From the NCBI RefSeq assembly GCF_022179325.1, contig NZ_BPQQ01000067.1:1-64000 (forward strand): DNA of 64,000 nt. The letters are read 5' to 3'. The position numbers and the translations under genes were made by a program. Positions 25,061 to 33,927 of this stretch are shown piece after piece (position 1 is the first letter of the stretch; every line of letters begins with the position of its first letter). The DNA is from Methylobacterium isbiliense (GTDB lineage: Bacteria; Pseudomonadota; Alphaproteobacteria; Rhizobiales; Beijerinckiaceae). The notes under the pieces were generated by a model. The model was not told the DNA's origin and did not search any database. It saw only the letters and a list, made by a program, of their open reading frames with translations.

Positions 25061-25912
25061 TCAGTCGACGATGCCGAGCGCGCGCATGCGGGCGATCGTC
25101 TCCATCAGCTTCGGCCCGGTGTCCCGGCGCAGCACCGCCTCGGTCATCAGGAAGGCCGGGCCGCTCACGTTCACCGAGAAGATGCCGCGCGCGCCGGGGC
25201 TGTGGATCGGGGCCGCCACGGCGTTGATCTCGGGCCGCCAGATGCCGACGCCGACGCAGAAGCCGTGCTCGGCGACCTCGGCGAAGCAGCGCTGCATCGT
25301 CCGCTCCAGCGCCGGCCACTCGGCCCCGCTCTCGCGCCGCAGGCGCTCGACCAGCGGCCCGCGCTGCTCCTCGTCCATGCCGGCGAGCGTCGCCATGCCC
25401 ATGACGCTGCACGCGAGCGGCAGGTGGAAGCCGACCTCGCTCGACAGGGTGATGGTCTGGCCCTTGCCGCGCCAGAGCTGGACGTAGACGCAGTGCAGCC
25501 CGTCGAGGAGCCCGAGCGCCACGTGCGCCTGCACGGCGGTCGCGAGGTCCTGCAGGTAGGGCTTGGCCATCTGCGGGAAGGAGTTCTGCCGCAGGAACGC
25601 TGCCGACAGGGCGAGCACCGCCGGCCCGAGGCCGTAGCGCTCCCCGTCCTGCCCGTGCACGAGGTAGCCGAGGCTGAGCAGCGTGTGGGTGAGCCGCGAT
25701 ACCGTGGGCTTGGGCAGCCCCGTGCGCGCGGCGATCTCCCGGTTGCCCAGCATCTCGGAGGCATCCCGGAAGGCGCGCAGCACCTGCAGCCCGCGGGCGA
25801 GCGCGGTGACGAACTGCCGGTCGCCGTCTTCGAGATCGAGGAGCCCGGCCTCCTGCGGTGCGGTTGCGCCCGTCCGGCGCGGCTCGCGCGTCGGCACGAG
25901 GGCTTCTGCCAT
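25061..25912 (-). CDS. IclR family transcriptional regulator
   Basis: A 283-residue regulator. The N-terminal winged helix-turn-helix (about residues 35-95: REIAARTGLPKPTVSRLTHT, LLSLGYLVHGQDGERYGLGP) is followed by the IclR effector domain (about 110-275, with PLACSVMGMATLAGM and GVGIWRPEINAVAAPIH). The ATG at 25912 follows AAGGGGATCATC. It is divergent from the branched-chain-type ABC operon, which makes that operon its likely target. The ligand is probably related to the imported compound. Confidence 0.92.
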   Translation of the reverse strand: MAEALVPTREPRRTGATAPQEAGLLDLEDGDRQFVTALARGLQVLRAFRDASEMLGNREIAARTGLPKPTVSRLTHTLLSLGYLVHGQDGERYGLGPAVLALSAAFLRQNSFPQMAKPYLQDLATAVQAHVALGLLDGLHCVYVQLWRGKGQTITLSSEVGFHLPLACSVMGMATLAGMDEEQRGPLVERLRRESGAEWPALERTMQRCFAEVAEHGFCVGVGIWRPEINAVAAPIHSPGARGIFSVNVSGPAFLMTEAVLRRDTGPKLMETIARMRALGIVD

Positions 25913-25994
25913 GATGATCCCCTTGTCAACCGGCCGTTGCGTCAGGTCCGGCCCGTCCCGCAGCCTGCCGGTCTCCGGCCGGTTCGGCAACATG

Positions 25995-26056
25995 TTTCGC
26001 GATGCGGATCGGCATTTCGCTACTTGACCCGATCCGGCCGCACGGGCACGTTTCGG
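25995..26056. promoter_or_regulatory. TTTCG repeats, candidate IclR operator and promoter
   Basis: TTTCGC occurs at 25995-26000 and 26015-26020, two helical turns apart, and TTTCGG at 26051-26056. TTGACC (26024-26029) could be a -35 element for the ABC operon. The position between iclR and the operon fits an operator. The assignment rests on position and repetition only. Confidence 0.35.
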
Positions 26057-26194
26057 AACGAACGCGAGAGACGGCCGTCGTGACGCGCCGCCCGTTCTCG
26101 CGGGAGAGGCGCGGCGGCGCGAGACCCCGCCGGCGACGCCGAACGCGGCGCGCAGAGACCAACGACTCGAATTGCCGAGATCGAGGAGGAAACA

Positions 26195-27445
26195 GTGAAC
26201 GGATCGATCGCGGGCCGTGCGCTCGCCGGCATGATTGCGCTCGGTGCAGCCTTCGCGGGCACGACGGCCCTGGCCGCCCCCGCCACCCTGAAGATCGCTT
26301 TCGTCGATCCCCTGTCGGGCGGCGGCGCCAGCACCGGCGAGGCGGGGCTCAAGACCTTCCAGTACATGGCGGAGCAGAACAACGCCAAGAACCCCGACCT
26401 GAAGTTGGAGGTGACGGGCTACGACAACAAGCTGAACCCGCAGGAAAGCCTCGTCCAGATCCAGAAGGCGATCGATTCCGGCGCCCGCGTCGTCGTGCAG
26501 GGCAACGGCTCCAGCGTCGCGGCCGCGATCATCGATTTCGTGTCCAAGTACAACGATCGTAATCCCGGCAAGGAGATCCTCTATCTCAACTATGCCGCGG
26601 TCGACCCAGCCCTGACGAACGCCAAGTGCAACTACTGGCACTTCCGGTTCGACGCAAATTCCGACATCAAGATGGCGGCCCTGACCAATTTCATTAAGGG
26701 CAAGCCCGAGGTGAAGAAGGTCTACCTGATCAATCAGGACTATTCGTTCGGGCAGGCGGTGCGCTCGGCCGCCCGGGCGATGCTGAAGGAGAAGCGGCCC
26801 GACATCCAGATCGTCGGTGACGAAGTCGCTCCGCTGCAGAAGGTCAACGACTTCTCTCCCTACATCGCCAAGGTGAAGGCCTCGGGCGCCGACTCGATCA
26901 TCACCGGCAACTGGGGCCAGGACATGTCGCTGCTGCTCAAGGCGGCGGCCGATGCGGGTCTCCAGGCCAATTTCTACACCTATTACGGCGGCGGTGCCGG
27001 CGCCCCGACCGCGATCAAGCAGACCAACCTCGCCGACAAAATCTTCCAGATCGCCGAGGGCTACGCCAACATTCCGTACCCGCCCGGCCACGAGTTCGAG
27101 AAGGCCTTCCGCGCCCGGGTCGGCCAGGAACTGATCTATCCGCGCGTCGTCAACCTGATGAACATCTTGGTCAAGGCGGCCGGACAGGCGAAGTCGACCG
27201 ACCCCAAGGCGATCGCCAAGGCGATGGAAGGGATTCACAACGACACCCTGTACGGCCAGGACAGCTTCATGCGGCCCGACGACCACCAACTGTTCCAGAC
27301 GATGTACATCTCGAGCTTCGGACCGATCGATACGGCGAAGAACTTCGACAGCGAGAACACCGGTTGGGGCTGGAAGGGCATCGGCGAGATCGTCGCCAAG
27401 GATACGGTGGTGCCCACCACCTGCAAGATGGACCGGCCGAGCTGA
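26195..27445 (+). CDS. Branched-chain amino acid-type ABC transporter substrate-binding protein
   Basis: A 416-residue periplasmic protein. The GTG start follows GAGGAGGAAACA, with a signal peptide to about residue 28 (cleavage near ALA). It is a type I periplasmic-binding fold of the LivK class: IAFVDPLSGGGASTGEAGL, the ligand-loop GNGSSVAAAIIDFVSKYN, and YLINQDYSFGQAVRSAARAM. The substrate may be a branched-chain amino acid or an amide or aromatic acid; many LivK-like proteins have been recruited to other ligands. A hairpin follows, then the permease genes. Confidence 0.92.
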   Translation: MNGSIAGRALAGMIALGAAFAGTTALAAPATLKIAFVDPLSGGGASTGEAGLKTFQYMAEQNNAKNPDLKLEVTGYDNKLNPQESLVQIQKAIDSGARVVVQGNGSSVAAAIIDFVSKYNDRNPGKEILYLNYAAVDPALTNAKCNYWHFRFDANSDIKMAALTNFIKGKPEVKKVYLINQDYSFGQAVRSAARAMLKEKRPDIQIVGDEVAPLQKVNDFSPYIAKVKASGADSIITGNWGQDMSLLLKAAADAGLQANFYTYYGGGAGAPTAIKQTNLADKIFQIAEGYANIPYPPGHEFEKAFRARVGQELIYPRVVNLMNILVKAAGQAKSTDPKAIAKAMEGIHNDTLYGQDSFMRPDDHQLFQTMYISSFGPIDTAKNFDSENTGWGWKGIGEIVAKDTVVPTTCKMDRPS

Positions 27446-27460
27446 CGCTGTGACGGCTTG

Positions 27461-27485
27461 GCGGAACGGCGTCGGGCCGTTCCGC
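27461..27485 (+). terminator. Intra-operon hairpin after the binding-protein gene
   Basis: GCGGAACGGC (27461-27470) pairs with GCCGTTCCGC (27476-27485) around GTCGG. It sits 15 bp after the binding-protein stop and before the permease genes. Such hairpins commonly protect or attenuate so that the binding protein outnumbers the membrane components. There is no T run. Confidence 0.6.
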
Positions 27486-27736
27486 TCAAGCCCCCGCTAC
27501 GGTATCGGTGTCGCCGCGTTCAGGATCGCGTCGGGATCGATGCCGGGAGGCTGATGCGGGGCCACCGCGCCAGCCGCCTCGACCTCATCGACCCTGAGTC
27601 GTGCCCGCTTCGGGGACGCGGTGCCGCCATGCCTCGCCGAGCGGGGAGGGGCTCGCGAGACCCGGTGGCCGGCCGGTGACGCTCCGGTCCGGTGTCGTCC
27701 CGCCGCCTTCGTCGACTTGCGCCAGGAGGCCGCCCG

Positions 27737-28690
27737 TTGCTCGAACTCTTGATCGTCTCGACCCTGAACGGCGTGCTCTACGGCATGCTGCTGTTCCTGA
27801 TGGCGAGCGGTCTGACGCTCATCTTCAGCATGATGGGCGTGCTGAACTTCGCCCATGCGAGCTTCTACATGCTCGGGGCGTTTTTCGGCTATCAGATCAG
27901 CCGCTACACCGGCTTCTGGATCGGCCTCGTGGCCGCGCCGCTGGTGGTGGGAGGCCTCGGGGCGCTCGTCGAGCGCTACGGCCTGCGCAACGTCCATCGC
28001 CACGGTCACGTCCCGGAACTGCTCTTCACCTTCGGTCTCGCCTACGTGATCGAGGAGGTGGTGCAGATGATCTGGGGCAAGCTCCCGGTCGATTACCGCG
28101 TGCCGCCGCTCCTCGACTTCCCGGCCTTCACCATCTTCGACACCAACTACCCGGCCTACAAGCTGTTCATGCTGGCCGTGTCGGTGGCGATCTTCGTCGG
28201 CCTGCTGCTCGTGCTGGCCCGCACGCGGATCGGGCTGATCATCCAGGCGGCGCTGACGCACCCGAACATGGTCGGGATGCTCGGCCACGACGTCGCGAAG
28301 GTGTTCATGCTGGTCTTCGGCGTCGGCACCGGTCTCGCCGCGGTGGCCGGCGTCATCGCCGGGCCCTCCCTCGTCACCCAGTCCAACATGGCGGGCCTGC
28401 TCGGGCCGATCCTGTTCGTGGTCGTGGTGGTGGGGGGCCTGGGCTCGCTCACGGGCGCCTTCGTGGCCTCCCTGCTGATCGGGCTGGTCCAGACCTTCGC
28501 GGTCTCCCTCGACGTGTCGGTGTCGAGCGTGGCGCAGGCCCTCGGCATCACGGCGCAGCCCGCGGGCGGCGTGCTGGGCGACCTCTGGACGGTGACGATC
28601 GCGCAGATCGGCCCGGTCATCCCCTACCTCCTGCTGGTCGTCGTGCTGATCGCGCGGCCGACCGGGCTCCTCGGGAACCGCGAAGCATGA
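27737..28690 (+). CDS. LivH-type branched-chain ABC permease
   Basis: A 317-residue inner-membrane protein with about eight helices. The TTG at 27737 was chosen because AGGAGG lies 7 nt upstream and the product then begins LLELLIVSTLNGVLYGMLLF, the usual LivH N-terminus; a longer start at 27692 would add a basic tail. Family motifs are SGLTLIFSMMGVLNFAHASF and VVVVGGLGSLTGAFVASLLI. It forms the channel with LivM. Its stop overlaps the LivM start by 4 nt. Confidence 0.92.
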   Translation: MLELLIVSTLNGVLYGMLLFLMASGLTLIFSMMGVLNFAHASFYMLGAFFGYQISRYTGFWIGLVAAPLVVGGLGALVERYGLRNVHRHGHVPELLFTFGLAYVIEEVVQMIWGKLPVDYRVPPLLDFPAFTIFDTNYPAYKLFMLAVSVAIFVGLLLVLARTRIGLIIQAALTHPNMVGMLGHDVAKVFMLVFGVGTGLAAVAGVIAGPSLVTQSNMAGLLGPILFVVVVVGGLGSLTGAFVASLLIGLVQTFAVSLDVSVSSVAQALGITAQPAGGVLGDLWTVTIAQIGPVIPYLLLVVVLIARPTGLLGNREA

Positions 28691-30009
28691 CCGACCTCGT
28701 CGAACGCGCGCCGGCCGGCGACTGGGCCGGGGGTCAGACCGAGAAGGCGGTGCGACCGCGCACGGGCGGGCGCCTCGGCCACGTGGTGCCCTGGGTGATC
28801 GCCGCGGCGATCCTGCTCGCCGCGCCCCAGATCTTCACGAGCGGCGGCTCGCTCACGATGATGAGCCTGATGGGCATCATGATCGTGTTCGCCCTGTCCT
28901 ACAACATGCTGCTCGGCCAGACCGGGCTCTTGTCCTTCGGGCACGCGGTCTATTACGGGCTCGGCGCCTTCTTCACGGTCCACGCCATGAACGCGGTGAC
29001 GGCCGGGCGCCTGCCGGTGCCGCTCGCCGCCATGCCGCTCGTCGGGGCGGTCACCGGGCTCGCCTTCGGCATCGTGCTGGGCGCGGTCTCGACCCGCCGG
29101 GCCGGCACCGTGTTCGCGATGATCTCGCTTGGCCTCGCCGAACTGGTGGCCTCGGGCTCGCACATCCTGCACAGCTTCTTCGGCGGCGAGGAGGGCATCA
29201 CCACCAACCGCACCAAGATGCTGCGCCTGTTCGACCTCAGTTTCGGGCCGCAGATCCAGGTCTACTATCTGATCGCCGTCTGGTGCCTGATCTGCGCGGT
29301 CCTGATGTACGCCATCACCCGCACGCCGCTCGGGCGCCTGTGCAACGCGGTACGCGAGAACCCGGAGCGGGTCGAGTTCATCGGCTACGAGCCTCAGACG
29401 GTGCGCCTGACCGCCTTCTGCCTCTCGGCGATGTTCGCGGGCGTGGCCGGCTCGCTCGCGGCCATCAACTTCGAGATCGTCAACGTGTCGTATCTCAGCC
29501 TGCACCAGTCCGGCGTGGTGCTGCTCGCGGCCTTCATCGGCGGCATCGGCCACTTCGTCGGCCCGGTGATCGGGGCCGTGGTGGTGACCCTGCTGCAGGT
29601 CTCGCTGAGCGACCTGACGGAGATCTGGCAGCTCTATTTCGGGCTCATGTTCATCGCGATCGTGATGTTCGCACCCGGCGGCATCGCGGGCCTCGCGATG
29701 ATGCACGGGCCGCTGATCCGGGCCGGCACCGCGCACAGGCTGATCCCGTCCTACCTGCTGGCGCTCGTGCCCGCGCTCGTGATGCTGGCCGGCCTGATCG
29801 CGCTGATCGAGATGGCGTTCCGGGCCCTGGTGAAGGCCGGCGACGGCACCGCCATGACCCTGTTCCGCATCCCCCTCGACGTCGCCGGCCCGCTGCCCTG
29901 GATCATCGCGCTCCTCGTCGCGGGCGGCGGCTTCCTGGCCTTCCGGGCGACCTGGCCGCGGGTGGCGGAGGCGTGGGACGCGGCCGCGACCGCCGCCAAG
30001 GAGGCCTGA
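28687..30009 (+). CDS. LivM-type branched-chain ABC permease
   Basis: A 440-residue inner-membrane permease. A hydrophilic N-terminus of about 30 residues is followed by some eight helices with SYNMLLGQTGLLSFGHAVYY and AMFAGVAGSLAAINFEIVN, the LivM signatures. Unusually, the C-terminus carries two further hydrophobic segments (about residues 355-380 and 400-420), making it longer than the usual 300-360. Its ATG overlaps the livH stop, and the ATPase gene starts directly after its own stop. Confidence 0.92.
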   Translation: MTDLVERAPAGDWAGGQTEKAVRPRTGGRLGHVVPWVIAAAILLAAPQIFTSGGSLTMMSLMGIMIVFALSYNMLLGQTGLLSFGHAVYYGLGAFFTVHAMNAVTAGRLPVPLAAMPLVGAVTGLAFGIVLGAVSTRRAGTVFAMISLGLAELVASGSHILHSFFGGEEGITTNRTKMLRLFDLSFGPQIQVYYLIAVWCLICAVLMYAITRTPLGRLCNAVRENPERVEFIGYEPQTVRLTAFCLSAMFAGVAGSLAAINFEIVNVSYLSLHQSGVVLLAAFIGGIGHFVGPVIGAVVVTLLQVSLSDLTEIWQLYFGLMFIAIVMFAPGGIAGLAMMHGPLIRAGTAHRLIPSYLLALVPALVMLAGLIALIEMAFRALVKAGDGTAMTLFRIPLDVAGPLPWIIALLVAGGGFLAFRATWPRVAEAWDAAATAAKEA

Positions 30010-30762
30010 ATGGCAGCCCCCGCCGTCGAACTCTCGGGCGTCACCAAGTCCTTCGGGGCGACGCAGATCATCGCGGGCGTGGACCTCGCGGTGCCCGCGG
30101 GCGAGCGCCACGCCATCATCGGGCCGAACGGGGCCGGCAAGTCGACGCTGTTCAACCTGATCAGCGGCCGCCTCTCGCCGACGAGCGGCACGATCCGCCT
30201 GGAGGGCGCCGACATCACCGGCCAGCGCCCCGCCGCCATCAACCGGCGGGGGCTGGCGCGCAGCTTCCAGGTCACGAACATCTTCCCCAAGCTCAGCGTG
30301 TGGGAGAACGTGCGCTGCGCGGTGCTCCGCGCGATGGGCTACCGGCCGATCTTCTGGCGCGGCATCGAGCACCTGCCGGGCGTCGCCGCCCGCACAGCCG
30401 AGATCCTTGACAGCATCCGCCTCGGGCACCGGGCCGCGATGCCGGCCGGCATGCTGGCCTACGCGGAGCAGCGGGCGCTTGAGATCGGCATCAGCATCGC
30501 CAGCGACGCCCGGGTGATCCTCCTCGACGAGCCCATGGCCGGCATGAGCCACAGCGAGAGCGAGCACGCCACCGCGCTGATCCGCGAGGTGACGGCCGGG
30601 CGCACGCTCCTGATGGTCGAGCACGACATGGCGGTGGTGTTCGGGCTCGCCGACCGCATCTCGGTGCTGGTCTATGGCCGCATCATCGCCACGGACACGC
30701 CCGAGCGCATCCGGGAGAACCGCGCCGTGCAGGAAGCCTATCTGGGAGTGGCCGCCGCATGA
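30010..30762 (+). CDS. LivG-type ABC transporter ATP-binding protein
   Basis: A 250-residue ATPase. Walker A is GPNGAGKST, the LivG-characteristic Q-loop region is RGLARSFQVTNIFPKLSVWE, Walker B is VILLDEP, and the switch is MVEHDMAVVF. The signature region reads MLAYAEQRALEIGISIA, where LSGGQ is replaced by LAYAEQ, a variant seen in several LivG-like proteins. It begins on the base after the LivM stop and overlaps LivF by 4 nt. Confidence 0.93.
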   Translation: MAAPAVELSGVTKSFGATQIIAGVDLAVPAGERHAIIGPNGAGKSTLFNLISGRLSPTSGTIRLEGADITGQRPAAINRRGLARSFQVTNIFPKLSVWENVRCAVLRAMGYRPIFWRGIEHLPGVAARTAEILDSIRLGHRAAMPAGMLAYAEQRALEIGISIASDARVILLDEPMAGMSHSESEHATALIREVTAGRTLLMVEHDMAVVFGLADRISVLVYGRIIATDTPERIRENRAVQEAYLGVAAA

Positions 30763-31514
30763 GCGCCGCCGTCGCCAGCCCGCCGCAGGCGCGCGCCCTG
30801 CCGCCCGAGATGGCCCCGGCCCTCCTCGAGGTCGAGGACCTGCACGCCTATTACGGCAAGAGCCACATCCTCCAGGGCGTCAGCTTCCGCGTCGGGGCCG
30901 GAGAGATCGTCTCGATCCTCGGCCGCAACGGCGTCGGCCGCTCCACCACCCTGAAGGCGATCATGGGCGACGTGCCGCCGCGGGGAACGATCCGCTTCAA
31001 GGGCCAGCCCATCGCCGGCCTGCGGCCGCACGTGGTGGCCCGCCGCGGCCTCGGCTACGTGCCGGAGGAGCGGGCGATCTTCCCCAAGCTCACGGTGCGC
31101 CAGAACCTCGCGCTCGGCGAAAAACCCGGCACGGGCGCGCGCTGGAGCTACGAGGAGATCTTCCGCCTGTTTCCGCGGCTGGAGGAGCGCATCGACACGC
31201 CCGGCGGCGTGCTCTCGGGCGGCGAGCAGCAGATGCTCACCATCTGCCGCACCCTCATGGGCAACCCGGACCTCATCATGATCGACGAGCCGACCGAGGG
31301 GCTGTCGCCCCAGATGGTCGCGCGCGTGGGCGACCTCATCGGCGAGATCGCCGCCAGGGGCGTGGCGGTGCTGCTGGTCGAGCAGAAGCTCACCATCGCC
31401 CTCAAGCTGTCGCAGCGCCTCTACGTAATGGGCCACGGGCGGGTGGTGTTCGAGGGCACCCCCGCCGGGCTGATGGCGAACGAGGCGGTGCGGCGGGAGT
31501 GGCTCGAAGTGTGA
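30759..31514 (+). CDS. LivF-type ABC transporter ATP-binding protein
   Basis: A 251-residue ATPase. Walker A appears as GRNGVGRST: the usual catalytic lysine of GxxGxGKS/T is Arg here. The Q-loop is followed by LGYVPEERAIFPKLTVRQNL, the signature LSGGEQQMLTICRTL, and Walker B LIMIDEPTEGLSP. The Lys-to-Arg change is notable because that lysine contacts ATP phosphates, though a number of LivF-like proteins have it. It is the last gene of the operon. Confidence 0.92.
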   Translation: MSAAVASPPQARALPPEMAPALLEVEDLHAYYGKSHILQGVSFRVGAGEIVSILGRNGVGRSTTLKAIMGDVPPRGTIRFKGQPIAGLRPHVVARRGLGYVPEERAIFPKLTVRQNLALGEKPGTGARWSYEEIFRLFPRLEERIDTPGGVLSGGEQQMLTICRTLMGNPDLIMIDEPTEGLSPQMVARVGDLIGEIAARGVAVLLVEQKLTIALKLSQRLYVMGHGRVVFEGTPAGLMANEAVRREWLEV

Positions 31515-31535
31515 GCCGCCCCCGCCCGGGGCTCA
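31512..31535. terminator. Bidirectional hairpin formed by two convergent stop codons
   Basis: TGAGCC (31512-31517, containing the LivF stop) pairs with GGCTCA (31530-31535, containing the PPIase stop on the other strand), with further G-C pairing inside. It could terminate both convergent transcripts. No T run on either side. Confidence 0.45.
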
Positions 31536-31955
31536 GCGCACGCCCAGGAGTTCCACGTCGAAGACCAGCGTGGCGTTCGGCGGGATGACGCCGCCCGCGC
31601 CGCGCGCGCCGTAGCCGAGCTCCGGCGGGATCAGCAGCGTGCGCTTGCCGCCGACCTTCATGGTCGAGAGGCCCTCGTCCCAGCCCTTGATGACCTGGCC
31701 GGTGCCCACCGCGAAGCCGAGCGGCTGGCCGCGGTCCACGGAGCTGTCGAACTTCTTGCCCTTCTTGCCCTTGTCGTCGAGCCAGCCGGTGTAGTGGACG
31801 CTCACGGTCTGACCGGCCTTCGGCTGGGGGCCGGTGCCCACCACCTCGTCCTTGTACTTGAGGCCCGAGGGGGTGGTGACGAAGTCGGCGGAGGAAGCGG
31901 CAGCGTTCATGGCGATCAGCACGGCTCCGGCTGTCAGGAGGGAGGAGAGGCGCAT
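31533..31955 (-). CDS. FKBP-type peptidyl-prolyl cis-trans isomerase, exported
   Basis: A 140-residue folding catalyst. The ATG at 31955 gives a signal peptide ([20 protein letters not shown]). The FKBP domain fills the rest: [60 protein letters not shown] and the terminal VFDVELL, with the Asp, Trp and Tyr pocket residues present. It probably acts in the periplasm. A GTG further upstream (32003) would hide the signal peptide and is less likely. Confidence 0.93.
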   Translation of the reverse strand: MRLSSLLTAGAVLIAMNAAASSADFVTTPSGLKYKDEVVGTGPQPKAGQTVSVHYTGWLDDKGKKGKKFDSSVDRGQPLGFAVGTGQVIKGWDEGLSTMKVGGKRTLLIPPELGYGARGAGGVIPPNATLVFDVELLGVR

Positions 31956-32036
31956 TGCGGGCGCGGGTCCTGTCTCTGGAGGGTCGGGCGCCTGCGTTAG
32001 CACGGGTGCGCCGCCCTGCCGAGGGCGCCGGCCGCG

Positions 32037-32789
32037 TCAGGCGCGCGGCAGCGCCTCCGGATCGATCGGGGCGCCGTCCGCCCAGGCGAGCAGCACGCGG
32101 CGCACGTCCTCCGGTTCGAGCAGGCGGCGGGTCGCGATGGTTTCGCCGCCGCCGACGCGGACGCTGAGGCCGCCATCCGCGTTCACCGTGGCGAAGGCCT
32201 TCTCGTCGGTGAGGTCGTCGCCGAGAAAGACCGCGCGGCGGCCCGCATAGGGCGCCTCCTGCTGGAAGCTGCGGATCGCGTGGCCCTTGGTGGCGGTGGC
32301 GGGCAGGATCTCGCCCACCGCCTTGCCGAGCTGGAGCCGGTACGCCTCCCCGAGGTCGCGCGCCACACCCTCCACGGCCGTCTGCGCCCTCTCCGCATCG
32401 GTCGGGGTGGCGAGCCGCCAATGCACCGCCACCGAGCAGCCCTTGTCCTCGATCAGCACCGCGTCGAGATCGGCCACCGCCCGCTGGAGGCGCGCCACCC
32501 CGGCCCGCAGAGCGGGATGCGCCTCGGGCTCGCAGCCCGCCACCGCGCTGCCGCGGCGCAGCTCCACCCCGTGCAGGCCGCCGACATCGAACCGTTCGGG
32601 GGCCAGGAAGCCGTCGATTGTGGCGATTGGCCGCCCGGTGACGATGGCGAGCGCGCCCCCGAGCCGGGAGCGCAGGCGCGCGAGGGCGGGCGGCAGGGCG
32701 GGCGGCACGATGACCTGGTCCGGCCGCGGGGCGATGTCGACGAGCGTGCCGTCGAAGTCGAGGAACAGCGCGTAGGCGGAATCGGTCAC
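32037..32789 (-). CDS. otsB: Trehalose-6-phosphate phosphatase
   Basis: A 250-residue HAD-IIB enzyme that dephosphorylates trehalose 6-phosphate to trehalose, a compatible solute. Motif I is FLDFDGTLVDIAPRPDQV with both Asp residues, motif II is AIVTGRP, the cap follows, and motif IV is VFLGDDLTDEKAF. The start is GTG at 32789. otsA is not adjacent. Expected to be cytosolic and linked to osmotic or desiccation stress. Confidence 0.93.
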   Translation of the reverse strand: MTDSAYALFLDFDGTLVDIAPRPDQVIVPPALPPALARLRSRLGGALAIVTGRPIATIDGFLAPERFDVGGLHGVELRRGSAVAGCEPEAHPALRAGVARLQRAVADLDAVLIEDKGCSVAVHWRLATPTDAERAQTAVEGVARDLGEAYRLQLGKAVGEILPATATKGHAIRSFQQEAPYAGRRAVFLGDDLTDEKAFATVNADGGLSVRVGGGETIATRRLLEPEDVRRVLLAWADGAPIDPEALPRA

Positions 32790-32968
32790 GGCTCGGCACT
32801 CCGGGGCGAATTCCGATCCTGCCGCCGGCCGGTAACGGCCGTGCGACGGGAGGACCGGCGGCCCGGCTTAGAGCCAAGCGGCGCCCCGATGCAATCGCCG
32901 CGGGGCGGCATGCCGCGGCGCGCACCGGCGCGGCCCGCGCCATTGTCGCGCGACCACGAGGAGGCGCC

Positions 32969-33463
32969 ATGCGACCGCAGCCGATCCCGCCCGGGCCGGG
33001 CCAGGAGAGCGTGTGGGATTATCCGCGCCCGCCGCGGCTGGAACGGGTGGAGGCGCGCCTGCGCGTGGACCTCGGCGGGATCACCATCGCCGACACGCAG
33101 GCGGGCTGGCGGGTACTGGAGACGAGCCATCCGCCGACCTACTATCTTCCGCCCGGCGACATCCGGCCCGGGGTGCTCGGGCCGCCGCGCCCGGCCGGAA
33201 CCTGCGAATGGAAGGGCCGGGCGGTCCTGTTCGACGTGACGGCCGGCGGGCGCCGTGCGCCCGGCGCCGCCTGGGCCTACCCCAGGCCGACGCCGGGCTT
33301 CCTGCCGATCACCGACCACGTCGCGTTCTACGCCGGCCCGATGGACGGGTGCTACGTCGGCGACGAGCGGGCGGAGCCGCAGCCGGGCTCGTTCTACGGC
33401 GGCTGGATCACGGCGCGCGTGGTCGGCCCGTTCAAGGGCGGTCCGGGGTCGATGGGCTGGTAG
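32969..33463 (+). CDS. DUF427 family protein
   Basis: A 164-residue protein preceded by GAGGAGGCGCC. It has the DUF427 arrangement: VWDYPRPPRLERVEARLRVD, then ADTQAGWRVLETSHPPTYYL and CEWKGRAVLFDV, with conserved His, Tyr, Cys and Trp positions and the later AWAYPRP. The family has a small beta-rich fold and no settled function. The last 32 bp overlap the convergent Mut7-C gene. Confidence 0.88.
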   Translation: MRPQPIPPGPGQESVWDYPRPPRLERVEARLRVDLGGITIADTQAGWRVLETSHPPTYYLPPGDIRPGVLGPPRPAGTCEWKGRAVLFDVTAGGRRAPGAAWAYPRPTPGFLPITDHVAFYAGPMDGCYVGDERAEPQPGSFYGGWITARVVGPFKGGPGSMGW

Positions 33464-33917
33464 CCGCGAGGCGATCGAGGGTGGCGCTCATCCGCCGGAC
33501 GTGGCTTCCCGGCCAGTAGATCCGCCCGCAGGCCGGGCAGGCCCTGAACGGACCGGCTCCGTCGCGGCTCGCCGCGGGGAGCGCCGCGACCGCGCCCGTC
33601 ATGGCCTGCCGCAACGGCGTGTTGTCGATCAGGCAGCGCGTGAAGGGCGCGAGCCGCCAGTCGATCCTGCGCAGCCGCGACAGGTGACGCGCCTGCGCCT
33701 CGGGTCGATCCTCGGGGAGGAGCAGGCCGCTCTCCGCCGCGGTCTCGGCGAGGTGGCGGTCGCGGGCGAGCAGGGTGCGCCCCTCCCGCCGCGCGGCGGC
33801 GAGGAGGGCCGAATCGGGCGTTCCGGGCGCGGCCAGGGCGGCGTCGTGCCCGGCGGCGCGCAACAGGCGCGCGAGCCGGCCCAGCATCTCGTCGCAGAGC
33901 CAAGCCTGCAGAACCAA
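33432..33917 (-). CDS. Mut7-C RNase domain protein with zinc ribbon
   Basis: A 161-residue protein. The N-terminal PIN-like domain (LCDEMLGRLARLLRAAGHDA; acidic Asp at residue 9 and again in LLARDRHLAE) and the C-terminal zinc-ribbon half (CPACGRIYWPGSHVRRM) are characteristic of Mut7-C. It is predicted to be an RNase, by analogy with the exonuclease Mut-7 C-terminus. The start appears to be TTG at 33917. It lies 10 bp after the SDR gene on the same strand, and its 3' end overlaps the DUF427 gene. Confidence 0.85.
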   Translation of the reverse strand: MVLQAWLCDEMLGRLARLLRAAGHDAALAAPGTPDSALLAAARREGRTLLARDRHLAETAAESGLLLPEDRPEAQARHLSRLRRIDWRLAPFTRCLIDNTPLRQAMTGAVAALPAASRDGAGPFRACPACGRIYWPGSHVRRMSATLDRLAATSPSTPDRP

Positions 33918-33927
33918 GCCCCCAGAA

